From assembly GCA_035760665.1 (NCBI GenBank), contig DASTSN010000085.1, positions 1 to 64,000 of the forward strand: a stretch of DNA of 64,000 nt. The letters are read 5' to 3'. The DNA comes from DASTSN01 sp035760665. Its GTDB lineage: Bacteria; Bacteroidota; Bacteroidia; Chitinophagales; Chitinophagaceae. The notes beneath the pieces were generated by a model. It was not told the DNA's origin and ran no database searches. It was given only the letters and a program-made list of their open reading frames with translations. Position numbers and translations under genes: made by a program. This document shows, piece by piece, positions 1-7,865 of the stretch; positions within the stretch are counted from its first letter, which is position 1, and each line of letters starts with the position of its first letter.

Positions 1-522
1 TTCAAAACGATTGAAAACGACCGCTACTCAACACGCATCAAGACACCATTCATAAGCGTTGAAGAACTTGTCGAAACGGCAAACACGATACTTAATAGAA
101 GAAAAAGTAGAGCGGGAAAATCTTTGGAACATCATCTTTCGGAAATATTTCAGACATTTTCGCTTTCATTTGCAACACAAGCAGTAACAGAAGACAATAA
201 AAAGCCAGACTTTTTATTTCCAAGCAAGGAAGCTTATCACAACCCTAAGTTTGATGAGAACAAGTTAATCCTGCTTGCATCAAAGACAACCTGTAAAGAT
301 AGGTGGCGACAAGTACTCAACGAAGCTGACAGAATAAAAGTTAAGCATTTGTTTACATTGCAGCAAGGGATTTCAAAGAACCAGCTTGACGAGATGTATA
401 AATACAACGTTCGTCTTGTTGTTCCCAAGCCATATGTGACAAGTTTCCCACCGGAATTTAGAGACAAAATTCTAACGCTTGACACTTTTGTCAATCAAGT
501 GCAGACAGTGCAACAATCCTAA
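1..522 (+). CDS. Type II restriction endonuclease, EcoRII C-terminal catalytic domain (5' end outside window)
   Basis: The reading frame is open from base 1, so the gene begins left of the window and about 173 C-terminal residues are visible. They read as the EcoRII-C catalytic domain, a PD-(D/E)xK-type nuclease core. The recognisable parts are an N-R-R-x-S-R-A-G-K-S-L-E helix (residues ~34-45), KPDFLFPS (~68-75, the acidic active-site segment) and the hallmark KTTCKDRWRQVL (~95-106, catalytic Lys), then a D-F/V-type C-terminus. EcoRII-type enzymes cut at CCWGG-like sites and normally pair with a Dcm-like cytosine methyltransferase, which is not in the window and would have to lie to the left. 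Whether the N-terminal effector domain is present cannot be seen. An internal TTG at 124 is not a credible start because the conserved domain extends upstream of it. Confidence 0.85.
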   Translation, partial: FKTIENDRYSTRIKTPFISVEELVETANTILNRRKSRAGKSLEHHLSEIFQTFSLSFATQAVTEDNKKPDFLFPSKEAYHNPKFDENKLILLASKTTCKDRWRQVLNEADRIKVKHLFTLQQGISKNQLDEMYKYNVRLVVPKPYVTSFPPEFRDKILTLDTFVNQVQTVQQS

Positions 523-906
523 CCGGCGACCGCACAAAGCACACACATAAAGCAGGCACACAAAAGCCTAACACAAAGCTAACCTACTTTAAGAGTGTGC
601 TTTTCGCCAACCCAGGGCAGCCAGTTTAAGAATTATAAAATTCAATTAAATTTTTCTCTTCCCTTCTGTGTCTTCTTAAACTTCATAGACCTGTCTCACA
701 GCGAATCTTTGTGAGTGGGGTGGACAGGTCGTCGATCAACAAAAATAGTATCATACTTGTGAGCAAGGTATATATAAGGTTATAGGGTATCAATGTTTAG
801 ATGATGTTGATCTGACGTAGTGAATAAGGTAAACGCCGTGTCGTCAGCCTTTACCCAAACCCAATGGCAGACACGGCGGGGAATAGAGTATTTATTAAGC
901 GTTCCC
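523..906. other. 384-base gap with two hairpins, no gene
   Basis: No convincing coding frame was found; the plus-strand frames at 820-1047 and 864-1169 mostly lie antisense to the next gene. Two inverted repeats stand out. One is at 688-730, with outer arms GACCTGTC / GACAGGTC and inner CTCACA / TGTGAG. The other is at 834-842 / 870-878 (CGCCGTGTC / GACACGGCG, 27-base loop). Neither is followed by a T run, so they are not typical terminators. The gap separates the restriction gene from the SRAP pair and may mark the edge of an acquired restriction-modification segment; that is inference. Confidence 0.5.
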
Positions 907-1188
907 TTATTTCAAATCCATCTTTATATACTCTTCCAGGGCGGAGAAGATGTCGATCAGCAGTTTGGCGGTATCCTGGTCGGTGTGGCCAAAGCTGCCC
1001 TCGCGGATTTTCCACTGGATGCCTTTTTTGGCATTCGTTTTTTTTAGAAGGGGATAGTTATTTTCCAGCAACACGGAGGACTTGCGGCCCTGCACGCGAA
1101 TGCGCAGCACCTGGTTGCTCTGGTATTCCAGCACGGCTTTCAGCCAGTAGCGCCGGCCTTTGTAGTTAACAGGTATTTTCCATTCCAT
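907..1188 (-). CDS. Small conserved-looking hypothetical protein coupled to the SRAP gene
   Basis: This is a 93-residue soluble protein, rich in Lys and aromatic residues, with no signal peptide or membrane segment. I do not recognise a family. Its ATG overlaps the stop codon of the upstream SRAP gene by one base (TGATG), so the two are almost certainly translationally coupled. That suggests a role in the same DNA-repair or DNA-protein-crosslink context, but function is unknown. Coding is supported by the overlap and by a plausible amino-acid composition; the two plus-strand frames over the same bases are shadows. Confidence 0.7.
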   Translation of the reverse strand: MEWKIPVNYKGRRYWLKAVLEYQSNQVLRIRVQGRKSSVLLENNYPLLKKTNAKKGIQWKIREGSFGHTDQDTAKLLIDIFSALEEYIKMDLK

Positions 1189-1949
1189 CAGATCGCTACA
1201 TCAAGGGGTGGCAGTTCGTCATAATCAAAGGGCTCCAGGGGATTTTCCAGGGCCTTAAAGTCTTTGCGGATGCTGTAAGGGTACATGTTTTCCGCAGGCA
1301 GCTGGTAGCAGGCGATCTGCCGGATGCGTTCCTCGCTGAGGTCCTCCATCATCCATTCCCAGGCCAGGTCTTCGGGGAGGATGACGGGCATGCGTTTTTT
1401 GGTATTGTGGATTTCCTCCATCAGTTCGTTAGCGCTGGTGGTAACGATGGCAAAGGTATCCAGGGTTTCGCCGGTGGACTGATCGGTCCAGGGCTGCCAG
1501 ATGCCGGCCATGAAGAAATAGTCGGCATCGTTGAGTTCGATGGCGTAGGGATATTTGATTTCTTTTTTAGCGCCATCGGGTTTGTAGGAGCGCCACTCAA
1601 AAAAGTAGGAGGCCAGCACCAGGCACCGGCGTTTAAGGGCTGCGTTCCGGAACATTTTACTGTCGAGCAGTTTTTCGCAGGTGGCGTTGAGCCAGGGGAT
1701 GCCTTGTTTGCGGGCAGCCATTACATCGTCCATGGTTTTGACCCAGTGAGGGATGAACTCCCAGTGCATGGGGACGATTTCAAAATCGCCGGGGGCCGAT
1801 TTGCGCAGGACAGGTGCATTGCCGTAGGCAAAGCCGTTTTTGAGCACTTCAAGTTCCTGGAGGGCAGCAATGCTGCCGAGGTCTTTTTCGATTTGCTGCA
1901 GGCGGATGTAGTGGAGCCTGGATATTTTATGCCCGTAAAAATTACACAT
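1188..1949 (-). CDS. SRAP domain protein (SOS response-associated peptidase, YedK/HMCES-like)
   Basis: This 253-residue protein belongs to the SRAP family, which forms a stable thiazolidine crosslink between its Cys2 and abasic sites in single-stranded DNA. Cys2 is present directly after the initiator Met (MCNFYG), which also fixes the start. Other family residues are visible: Asn in PWLNATCE (~residue 86), the active-site Glu in SYFFEW (~117), and the active-site His followed by MPVILP near residue 180 (IHNTKKRMPVILP). The His-to-RMPVIL spacing is slightly longer than in the IHxRMP form I remember. The protein is somewhat longer than E. coli YedK. It is followed immediately by the small gene at 907-1188. 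Confidence 0.93.
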   Translation of the reverse strand: MCNFYGHKISRLHYIRLQQIEKDLGSIAALQELEVLKNGFAYGNAPVLRKSAPGDFEIVPMHWEFIPHWVKTMDDVMAARKQGIPWLNATCEKLLDSKMFRNAALKRRCLVLASYFFEWRSYKPDGAKKEIKYPYAIELNDADYFFMAGIWQPWTDQSTGETLDTFAIVTTSANELMEEIHNTKKRMPVILPEDLAWEWMMEDLSEERIRQIACYQLPAENMYPYSIRKDFKALENPLEPFDYDELPPLDVAI

Positions 1950-2065
1950 ACCTAAATGTAAAAAATATCTGTAACAGGCAGCTGCCTGGTATTCTCTTCC
2001 TTGCCGTGTTTTTTAGGCGGTGTTGCAGGTTTTTAACAAACGCTATTCAAAGGCGGGGCTGAGAA

Positions 2066-2104
2066 GAATTTAACCACAGAGAGCACGGAGAGGCACGGAG
2101 CACA
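2066..2104. repeat. Intergenic CACAGAG/CACGGAG-type direct repeat
   Basis: The stretch contains ACCACAGAG, GCACGGAG and GGCACGGAG in close succession. It resembles degenerate CACAGAG...CACGGAG sequences that I recall as dispersed intergenic repeats in several bacterial genomes; this is from memory and weak. It lies in the 269-base gap before the AraC gene at 2219. Confidence 0.35.
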
Positions 2105-2218
2105 CAGTGAAGCAAAGCCCCTGCTGAGAGCGGCTTACTATGGGCAACGTACACGGGTTGCCTTAATTCCTGTAACTTTATGTCAGCTGCTTTGTAATAA
2201 TGCTGGAACTTTCTCTTT

Positions 2219-3028
2219 ATGAACTATTATACTTTTCAAGCCACCGGACCTTTGAAAGATTACGTGAAGCATTTTTGGGTATTGGAAGGACAGGCTACCG
2301 TGGATAAACCCTATGTTCATCATTTTTTCGCTGATACCTGCCCTGAATTGCTCTTCTACTACACCGGCAATTTTTATGAATCTAATCCTGCACAGCAGGC
2401 AGATGCCCCAATCAAATCAGGTATAACCGGGCAGAGCCAGCAGGGCAGGAAACTTACCAGCACCAGCCAATTTGCTGTATTTGGCGTGTACCTGTATCCT
2501 TATGCCGCTGCGCACTTATTCGGCATTGGGGCGGTGGAACTGAAAAATCAAATGCTTGACCTGAAAACTATTTTGGGAAAAGAAGCCGATGAACTGGAAG
2601 AAAAAATGATGCTGGCCAGCCACAATGAATTGCGTTTGCAGATTATACGTTCCTATTTGGAAAAAAAACTGCGGTCTGCCGCGCCGGTCATTAACCCCAT
2701 ATGGCGATCCATGCAACAGATTCAAAAACAAAACGGCTTTATTACGATTGAAGAACTGGCTGCTGATTATTCACTTTCGCCCCGGCAGTTCGAACGGAAT
2801 TTCCAGCACTTCTGCGGACTGAACCCAAAACTGTTTGCCAGGATTGTGCGCTTTCAGTCGGCAGTCAAACAACTCAATCATGCCGGCAACTCGCTCACAA
2901 ATGTGGCCTACGAAGCCAACTATTATGACCAGGCTCATTTCATCAGGGACTTTAAAATCTTTTCCGGGTTAAAGCCAAAAGAGTTCCTGAAATATCACCA
3001 GAAAAACAGCCTCTGGCTAACGCAGTAG
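2219..3028 (+). CDS. AraC-family transcriptional regulator
   Basis: This is a 269-residue regulator. The N-terminal half (YYTFQATGPLKDYVKHFWVLE) matches the effector-type domain (DUF6597-like) common in Bacteroidota AraC proteins. The C-terminal ~100 residues form the double helix-turn-helix DNA-binding domain, with the typical LSPRQFERNFQ first helix pair and a final VAYEANYYDQAHFIRDFKIFSGLKPKEF signature (split here as AYEANYYDQAHF and GLKPKEF). It is followed after 71 bases by an SDR oxidoreductase on the same strand, its probable target or operon partner. The inducer is unknown. Confidence 0.9.
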   Translation: MNYYTFQATGPLKDYVKHFWVLEGQATVDKPYVHHFFADTCPELLFYYTGNFYESNPAQQADAPIKSGITGQSQQGRKLTSTSQFAVFGVYLYPYAAAHLFGIGAVELKNQMLDLKTILGKEADELEEKMMLASHNELRLQIIRSYLEKKLRSAAPVINPIWRSMQQIQKQNGFITIEELAADYSLSPRQFERNFQHFCGLNPKLFARIVRFQSAVKQLNHAGNSLTNVAYEANYYDQAHFIRDFKIFSGLKPKEFLKYHQKNSLWLTQ

Positions 3029-3099
3029 GCATGTCGCTTTTTTCCAATTTTTGCGCAGGGTGCCCAATTAATTTTGACGTTTACTTATTAAAACGAATC

Positions 3100-3912
3100 A
3101 TGAAAAAGTCAATCTTAATTACAGGGGCATCATCGGGCATTGGAAAAGCCATAGCCGTGTATTTTGCCGAAAAAGGGTGGACTGTGTTTGCCACCATGCG
3201 CCAGCCGGAAAAAGAGACCAGCTTACAAAACTATCCCAACGTTCAACTCCTGGCCCTTGATGTAACCCGGGAAGAAAACACCCGGCAGGTGATAGCAACG
3301 GCACTGGAAACTGCCGGACGCATTGATGTATTGGTGAATAACGCCGGGTATGGACTGGTAGGCGCTTTTGAAGCCATGAGCAACGAACAGGTACGGCGGC
3401 AGTTTGACACCAATTTATTTGGCGCCATGAATATGACCAGGGCCATACTGCCGCATTTCAGGGAAACAAAAAGCGGGATGATCATCAATATATCCTCGCT
3501 GGGCGGATTGATTAGTTTTCCGCTGAACAGTGTTTACTTAAGTACAAAATGGGCATTGGAAGGCTTTATGGAAAGTTTGCAATATGAACTGAAACCTTTT
3601 AACATCCGTATAAAAAATATAGAGCCCGGCGTTGTTAAAACAGCCTTTGGGAATGCTGTGGAGTTTGTATCCAACCACTACTATGATGAGTATGCGAAGG
3701 CTGTCCTTGCAAATATGGAGGAGAGTATGCAAAAAGGAGCAGACCCCATGATTGTTGCCAAAAAACTGTGGGCTGCTATTCACGACCGCTCCTGGCGCCT
3801 GCGATATGTAACCGGGGGAAGTGCTTCCTTTCTTTTTTTCATGCGGCGCTTGCTGCCCCATACTGTATTTACCAAAATGGTTGCCGGTCAAATGGAGAAA
3901 GGGGCCCACTAA
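3100..3912 (+). CDS. SDR-family NAD(P)-dependent oxidoreductase
   Basis: This 270-residue classical short-chain dehydrogenase has the cofactor motif TGASSGIG (residues ~7-14), the NNAG motif, and a catalytic Ser in INISSLGG followed by YLSTK (YxxxK). The start at 3100 (MKKSILITGASSG) is chosen because it puts the beta-strand of the Rossmann fold at the N-terminus; the longer frame from 3031 adds an unrelated leader. The C-terminus (FFMRRLLPHTVFTKMV) resembles that of SDRs acting on hydrophobic substrates, but the substrate is not predictable. It lies just downstream of the AraC regulator and may be co-regulated with it. Confidence 0.92.
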   Translation: MKKSILITGASSGIGKAIAVYFAEKGWTVFATMRQPEKETSLQNYPNVQLLALDVTREENTRQVIATALETAGRIDVLVNNAGYGLVGAFEAMSNEQVRRQFDTNLFGAMNMTRAILPHFRETKSGMIINISSLGGLISFPLNSVYLSTKWALEGFMESLQYELKPFNIRIKNIEPGVVKTAFGNAVEFVSNHYYDEYAKAVLANMEESMQKGADPMIVAKKLWAAIHDRSWRLRYVTGGSASFLFFMRRLLPHTVFTKMVAGQMEKGAH

Positions 3913-3993
3913 CGGGTAAGCCTGCAGCAGCATCTTGGCCGGGGCATTACTGTATGGAAATTCGGTTTACCCGCTGAGGCGGCTTTAAAATAA

Positions 3994-4455
3994 TCAGGGC
4001 TGGCGTACGTACGTTTCAATATTCAGGCGGGAAATACCCAGGCTGTCAATTTTTTCCACTCCCCGCTGTATCAGGGTATCGCCGTGAAAGGTAATGGTAA
4101 AGGAAAAATTGTTTTGCTCCCAGGCGCGGTCGTTGCAATACTCCAGGTGTTCGGTGTAGTTGCTGTCGCTGAGGCTGTAGTGCCCGCCACCGGCAGTAAA
4201 AAAGGCGGCAGAGTCCTGGCCTTTGTGCAGGTCGTGCCCCAGGAAGGCAAAGTGCGTGCCATTGATAATTTTGATAAACTCCCGGTCCTTGCTGTAGTCG
4301 GTAACCGTGGTATCGCCTTTTTCCACCAGCTGGCCTGTGAGCAGCTTCCAGGTACCCTGCAGGGGCGAGCTGTTAGCGGCGGTTTCTTTTTGCACCAGGT
4401 TGCTGCAGCCGGTTATCATACATGCGGTAGTTAATAAATAAAAAAATCCTTTCAT
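3994..4455 (-). CDS. Lipocalin-like lipoprotein of unknown function
   Basis: This is a 153-residue protein with a lipoprotein signal sequence ending at the lipobox MITGC (Cys16), so it is probably anchored in the outer or inner membrane. The mature part begins with LQGTWKLLTGQ, the LxGxWKL opening of lipocalin-like/DUF4488-type proteins of Bacteroidota, and contains beta-rich sequence. These proteins are thought to bind small hydrophobic ligands, but no ligand can be named. It converges with the SDR gene and stands alone. Confidence 0.75.
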   Translation of the reverse strand: MKGFFYLLTTACMITGCSNLVQKETAANSSPLQGTWKLLTGQLVEKGDTTVTDYSKDREFIKIINGTHFAFLGHDLHKGQDSAAFFTAGGGHYSLSDSNYTEHLEYCNDRAWEQNNFSFTITFHGDTLIQRGVEKIDSLGISRLNIETYVRQP

Positions 4456-4696
4456 GACAGTTGGTTTGGAAAGGGAAAGATAGGATAAAATCAGGTGCCT
4501 GCCCTGCTAATCATGCAAGGATGCCGGGCAACTTTATAAAGTAACTATACACCCAGGTATTTGCCTATCTACTCATTCGTTTCGTATAGTGATAGTTAAC
4601 CGGTGCATCGCAAAAGGGTTATGGGCTCAATAGTAACGGCCTTGCTATAAATACGGCCATTTATTTTTATATTTATTACTACCAAAACCTTCTTGT

Positions 4697-5566
4697 ATGA
4701 AAAATTTCTTATCAGTCATCCGGCTGCTGGCTGTTTATTTTATTGCCTTCGTCTTACTGTCTTTTGGTATTTCCAAGTTAATGGATGTGCAATTTTTGTC
4801 CTGGAACTATTTACAATTTGTACCGCTGCGGCTGTTGCCGGGTCAGTCATTTGCCTGGGCCTTCCTGGGCCACTCCCGCCTGTATTATGATTTTATCGGA
4901 TTTGCAGAAATCCTTGCAGGCCTGCTGCTCTTGTTTAGTCGTACCCGGCTTATGGGACTGCTGCTGGCAGCTGTATTGTACATCAATGTGGTGCTGATAG
5001 ATATTGTTTTTGCTGTAAACGATGCCATTGGTCACGCTACTGCAGAGTTCCTGATTGTACTCGTATTGTTAGCAGGCTATGCCAGGGATTTGAAAACATT
5101 TTTCTGGACCCGGAAGGGCCGCATGACAACGGAGGCTGTTCACGACAACAAATGGGTGGCGTTGCGGTTTCCCCTTGTTTTTATCCTGCTGGTGGTGGCG
5201 GGCAATATTGTTTTCCTGCAACAACTGAAGGCCGGCGAAGATAAAAACCTGGAAGGCAGCTACCGGCTTACGGGTATTACCATTGGCAAGGATACACTTG
5301 CCTGCAAACCTGGTAAATACACCCATGAGCCTTTGCTTTTTTTTGAATATGATCACACCTGTATTATTTCGGTTAACGACAGTGTATACGTTGCCAACTA
5401 TTACAGCAACGGCGACAGTTTGCTGCTGCATTTTCAAAACAAGTTTCAGGATATTGATAGTATCAGTGGTACCATTGACCGGCAGCACTACCGCATCAGC
5501 GGTATGGCCAATGCAACACAACCCGTGCATATAGAGCTGGAACGGGTGAAGAATACAGCTTTGTAG
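4697..5566 (+). CDS. DoxX-like integral membrane protein with C-terminal periplasmic domain
   Basis: This 289-residue protein has four hydrophobic segments in the first ~135 residues, arranged as in DoxX-like proteins (FGISKLMDVQF after TM1, a FAEILAGLLLL helix in the middle, and a final helix at ~112-130). A fifth membrane segment lies at ~157-175, followed by a ~110-residue beta-rich tail (LEGSYRLTGITIGKDTLACKPG) that is probably periplasmic. The tail resembles lipocalin-like ligand domains but is too weak to assign. It is monocistronic; a strong hairpin at 5610-5639 follows the stop codon. Role unknown. Confidence 0.75.
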   Translation: MKNFLSVIRLLAVYFIAFVLLSFGISKLMDVQFLSWNYLQFVPLRLLPGQSFAWAFLGHSRLYYDFIGFAEILAGLLLLFSRTRLMGLLLAAVLYINVVLIDIVFAVNDAIGHATAEFLIVLVLLAGYARDLKTFFWTRKGRMTTEAVHDNKWVALRFPLVFILLVVAGNIVFLQQLKAGEDKNLEGSYRLTGITIGKDTLACKPGKYTHEPLLFFEYDHTCIISVNDSVYVANYYSNGDSLLLHFQNKFQDIDSISGTIDRQHYRISGMANATQPVHIELERVKNTAL

Positions 5567-5608
5567 TTCGCACTGGCTGCAATAGCAACAGCTGCACTAT
5601 TGCCATAC

Positions 5609-5691
5609 AAAACCGGGACCCTGCATGGCATCCCGGTTTAACCTACGCAGGCACAAAATTTTTTTTAGCCTTTCTCTTCAAAATGGTCTAC
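5609..5691 (-). repeat. Duplicate (copy A) of a gene 3' end plus its terminator
   Basis: By eye this stretch matches 7217-7298 with about nine mismatches and one single-base gap over 83 bases. The match covers the hairpin AAACCGGGA / TCCCGGTTT, a shared spacer, and the last codons of a minus-strand frame ending in FEEKG and TAA (stop at 5665-5667). In copy B those codons end the real gene at 7272-7709. Upstream of the last ~9 codons the similarity is lost, and the frame is closed by a stop within ~40 codons, so this copy is a relic and not a gene. Confidence 0.75.
5610..5639. terminator. Hairpin terminator downstream of the DoxX-like gene
   Basis: It has a perfect 9-base stem AAACCGGGA (5610-5618) / TCCCGGTTT (5631-5639). 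The T run on the plus side is short (TTTAACC), so it is a moderate terminator for the DoxX-like gene. It is the duplicated counterpart of the hairpin at 7218-7247. Confidence 0.6.
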
Positions 5692-5815
5692 AACATTAAA
5701 GGGTTGATTAGCGGAAAGAAGTGTATTTAGGCAAGTGGGGCACACCACTAGTAACAACTGTCGCTTACCTAAGTAATTGCCTGGGGCTACTCACCCGAGT
5801 CCCTTTTTGTGCAAT

Positions 5816-5908
5816 AAGTATTTCCACTTAAATACTTGAATTCTCCTCTGAAAAGCGAATTAAGAGTTATCTCTTAAAGCAAAAAAAAAGCTTTTGACAA
5901 TTGTCAAA
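5816..5908. promoter_or_regulatory. Two perfect inverted repeats upstream of a T9SS cargo gene (possible operators)
   Basis: AAGTATTT (5816-5823) is repeated inversely as AAATACTT (5830-5837). TTTGACAA (5893-5900) is followed directly by TTGTCAAA (5901-5908), a perfect 16-base palindrome. Both lie in the leader of the gene starting at 5991. They have the size and symmetry of dimeric regulator sites; the regulator is unknown and the assignment is inference. Confidence 0.4.
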
Positions 5909-5990
5909 TAATCGACAATGTACATAGTAGGACAATAATTTTTTATTACAAATTTCGATTTAAACAGCGATACACCTAAAATCCTATAAT

Positions 5991-7151
5991 ATGAAAAGCA
6001 ATTTTACCCGGTTTAACTGTATGGCAAAATTATTTTTGTCGATTGTCATTGGTCTACTATTATGCACAGGAAAGCAGGTAGTGGCGCAAACAAGGGCTGT
6101 TTATTTTGTAGGGTATAATTCCAGTACTGCCAGTTTCCCCAAAGCCGCAAGCGGTATGGATGGAGCTGTTGTCAGTGCGGGAGCTATTAATTACAGCGGG
6201 CTTCAGACGGTGAACGACAATCGTACAGTATGGAATAATCCCAATTCTGCGACCACGTTGGACATTGGAACAGCTCCGTACCTCTCCTTTACGATTACCA
6301 TGAACGGAAACATTTCGCTTTCACCAGACCGGTTTGTGATGTGCGGACTTGCTGAATTTTCTTCCACGAAATTACAACTAAGGTGGAGCGTAGATAATTT
6401 TGCCACAAGCCTCGGCGAATTTACCATTAACGGATCAAGTTACACACTTTCATCGGTGGACTTATCATCCAAAGGGGTGGTGAATGTGAGTTCTATTGAA
6501 TTCCGTGTTTATTTTTATAATGCATCAGGCTGGGTGTTTAATTCTGACACCGGCCCTTATTCTTCCCTGGATGGCACACCGTCTTCATATGGGGCTTACG
6601 GACAAAATGTAGCTTTGTGGTACAATAGCTTCACTACGCTTCCGTTAGTTTGGAATTCGTTTACTGTGGAAGAAAATCAACACGAGGCTCTACTGAAATG
6701 GTCAACAGAAAATGAAGTAGCGGTTGCCGGCTTCAGCGTTGAGCATAGCAAGGACGGCCGGGTTTGGCAGAGCATCGGCTATGTTCCTGCTGATAATTCA
6801 GCTGGAGTCAATTACTACTCGTACAGGGATAAAAATCCTTTTGCCGGTTTAAACTATTACCGGCTTTTGCAAACAGATTTAGATGGTAATAAAAAGTATT
6901 CCAGTGTATCAATGTTATCATTAAGCGAAGATGCCCCCACATTCATTTTACTGGAAAACCCGGTTGTATCAGGGATGTTGCGGTTCCGTATAAATAGTCC
7001 TGCCTATGTACGGCTATATTCACTTACCGGTCAGTTACTGGTGGAAAAGCAGTTTGTGCCAGGTGATTGTTCTATTGATGTACATAAAATGCCTGAAGGC
7101 ATTTATTCAATTACCACCGGAACAGCCAGCAGGTTGGTATTGATCAAGTAA
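5991..7151 (+). CDS. Secreted protein with C-terminal T9SS sorting domain
   Basis: This is a 386-residue protein. An N-terminal signal peptide (hydrophobic LFLSIVIGLLLC, cleavage near VVAQ) is followed by a ~180-residue beta-rich region without a recognised family. It begins RAVYFVGYNSSTASF and may be a carbohydrate-binding-like fold. Then comes a fibronectin-like module (LLKWSTENEVAVAGFSVEHS ... GLNYYRLLQTDLDG) very typical of Bacteroidota secreted proteins, and a C-terminal ~70-residue type A sorting domain ending PEGIYSITTG...LVLIK. It should be exported by the type IX secretion system and either anchored on the surface or released. No catalytic signature was found. Confidence 0.85.
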   Translation: MKSNFTRFNCMAKLFLSIVIGLLLCTGKQVVAQTRAVYFVGYNSSTASFPKAASGMDGAVVSAGAINYSGLQTVNDNRTVWNNPNSATTLDIGTAPYLSFTITMNGNISLSPDRFVMCGLAEFSSTKLQLRWSVDNFATSLGEFTINGSSYTLSSVDLSSKGVVNVSSIEFRVYFYNASGWVFNSDTGPYSSLDGTPSSYGAYGQNVALWYNSFTTLPLVWNSFTVEENQHEALLKWSTENEVAVAGFSVEHSKDGRVWQSIGYVPADNSAGVNYYSYRDKNPFAGLNYYRLLQTDLDGNKKYSSVSMLSLSEDAPTFILLENPVVSGMLRFRINSPAYVRLYSLTGQLLVEKQFVPGDCSIDVHKMPEGIYSITTGTASRLVLIK

Positions 7152-7216
7152 CAACAGCCGGCTGTATATTTTATAAATGCTATCAGTAGTGGGAGGTCGT
7201 TAGTTATCTCCTTAGA

Positions 7217-7298
7217 AAAACCGGGACGCTGCATTGCATCCCGGTTTAACCTATGCGGACACAAATTTTTTTTAGCCTTTTTCTTCAAAACTGTCGAC
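7217..7298 (-). repeat. Duplicate (copy B): gene 3' end plus terminator, matching 5609-5691
   Basis: This is the source-like copy of the 83-base duplication. It includes the terminator hairpin and the last nine codons (ending FEEKG, stop at 7272-7274) of the intact gene 7272-7709. Confidence 0.75.
7218..7247 (-). terminator. Rho-independent terminator of the gene at 7272-7709
   Basis: The stem AAACCGGGA (7218-7226) / TCCCGGTTT (7239-7247) is followed in the minus direction by a T run (GGTTTTTC). It sits between the converging genes at 5991 and 7272. It is copy B of the duplicated segment. Confidence 0.75.
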
Positions 7299-7709
7299 AT
7301 AAAACTTGACTTTCATCTTGCGCCCATCGGGAGCGCTGATGTCGAGATAGATGTTGATCTTACCGTCTTTGCCTTCAATGGTAATCTTGCCGTCTTTCAG
7401 GTCGCCGCTGCTTTCCTGCAGTTGTGATGAAAAACTTGTTTTACCATTTTTAAAAGGTTCCTGCCACTGGCAGCTAAGGTCTTTGATATCCCCGGAGATG
7501 GCGTCGTTTTCTTCATCGTTATGTACAAAGACGATGGATTTATCATCCATCCGGCACTGCACTTTCCCGTTATCGGTGCGTTGCAGGTTGCCGTTCTCGT
7601 CCATGAATTCAGTTTTCGTACCGGTCCAGGTAACACTTTTGCCGCATTGGGCAACGGCTGCCACACTAATGATAAAAGCGGCTGCGCTCAGGAAAATTGT
7701 TTTTTTCAT
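7272..7709 (-). CDS. Small secreted protein of unknown function
   Basis: This is a 145-residue protein with a clear signal peptide (MKKTIFLSAAAFIISVAAVAQ). The start is set at 7709 because of that signal; the frame to 7805 lacks one before it. The mature part is hydrophilic and beta-rich, with repeating Asp/Lys/Gly turns (NGNLQRTDNGK, DLKDGKITIEGKDGKIN) as in lipocalin-like folds, and only two cysteines, one right after the cleavage site. No family is recognised. A relic of a second copy of its 3' end lies at 5609-5691, so the gene was probably once duplicated. Confidence 0.75.
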   Translation of the reverse strand: MKKTIFLSAAAFIISVAAVAQCGKSVTWTGTKTEFMDENGNLQRTDNGKVQCRMDDKSIVFVHNDEENDAISGDIKDLSCQWQEPFKNGKTSFSSQLQESSGDLKDGKITIEGKDGKINIYLDISAPDGRKMKVKFYVDSFEEKG

Positions 7710-7865
7710 GATTCTTGAAGGTTTAATAGTAATTGAAAGGAAAGTTAATGGCCTTTTTATATTCCTTGAATTGCCAGTACCCGAATGGTTAAAATCAATA
7801 GACAAAAGGCGTAATTCAGGTATGCCTGAAGCATGATTTGCTGCCAGTGCGGGGAAGACGATTCG

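Larger units (their letters stand above)
5567..5990. other. 424-base intergenic region: terminator, gene-end relic and two perfect inverted repeats
   Basis: It holds a terminator hairpin (5610-5639) and a short minus-strand relic (5665-5694) related to the end of the gene at 7272. It also has two perfect inverted repeats before the next gene: AAGTATTT-6-AAATACTT at 5816-5837 and the 16-base palindrome TTTGACAATTGTCAAA at 5893-5908. The last two lie 80-175 bases before the start at 5991 and could be operator sites. No full coding frame was seen. Confidence 0.6.

Noticed and set aside
237..494. Minus-strand frame of 85 residues
   Set aside because: Antisense to the EcoRII-like gene, which has clear family motifs.
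820..1169. Plus-strand frames opposite the small gene at 907
   Set aside because: Composition is Arg/Cys/Pro-rich noise and no family; the minus-strand gene is coupled to the SRAP gene.
1407..1955. 182-residue plus-strand frame
   Set aside because: Antisense to the SRAP gene with its conserved Cys2 and active-site motifs.
3913..3980. CGGGTAA ... TTTACCCG pairing after the SDR gene
   Set aside because: The arms are about 45 bases apart without a T run; likely chance.
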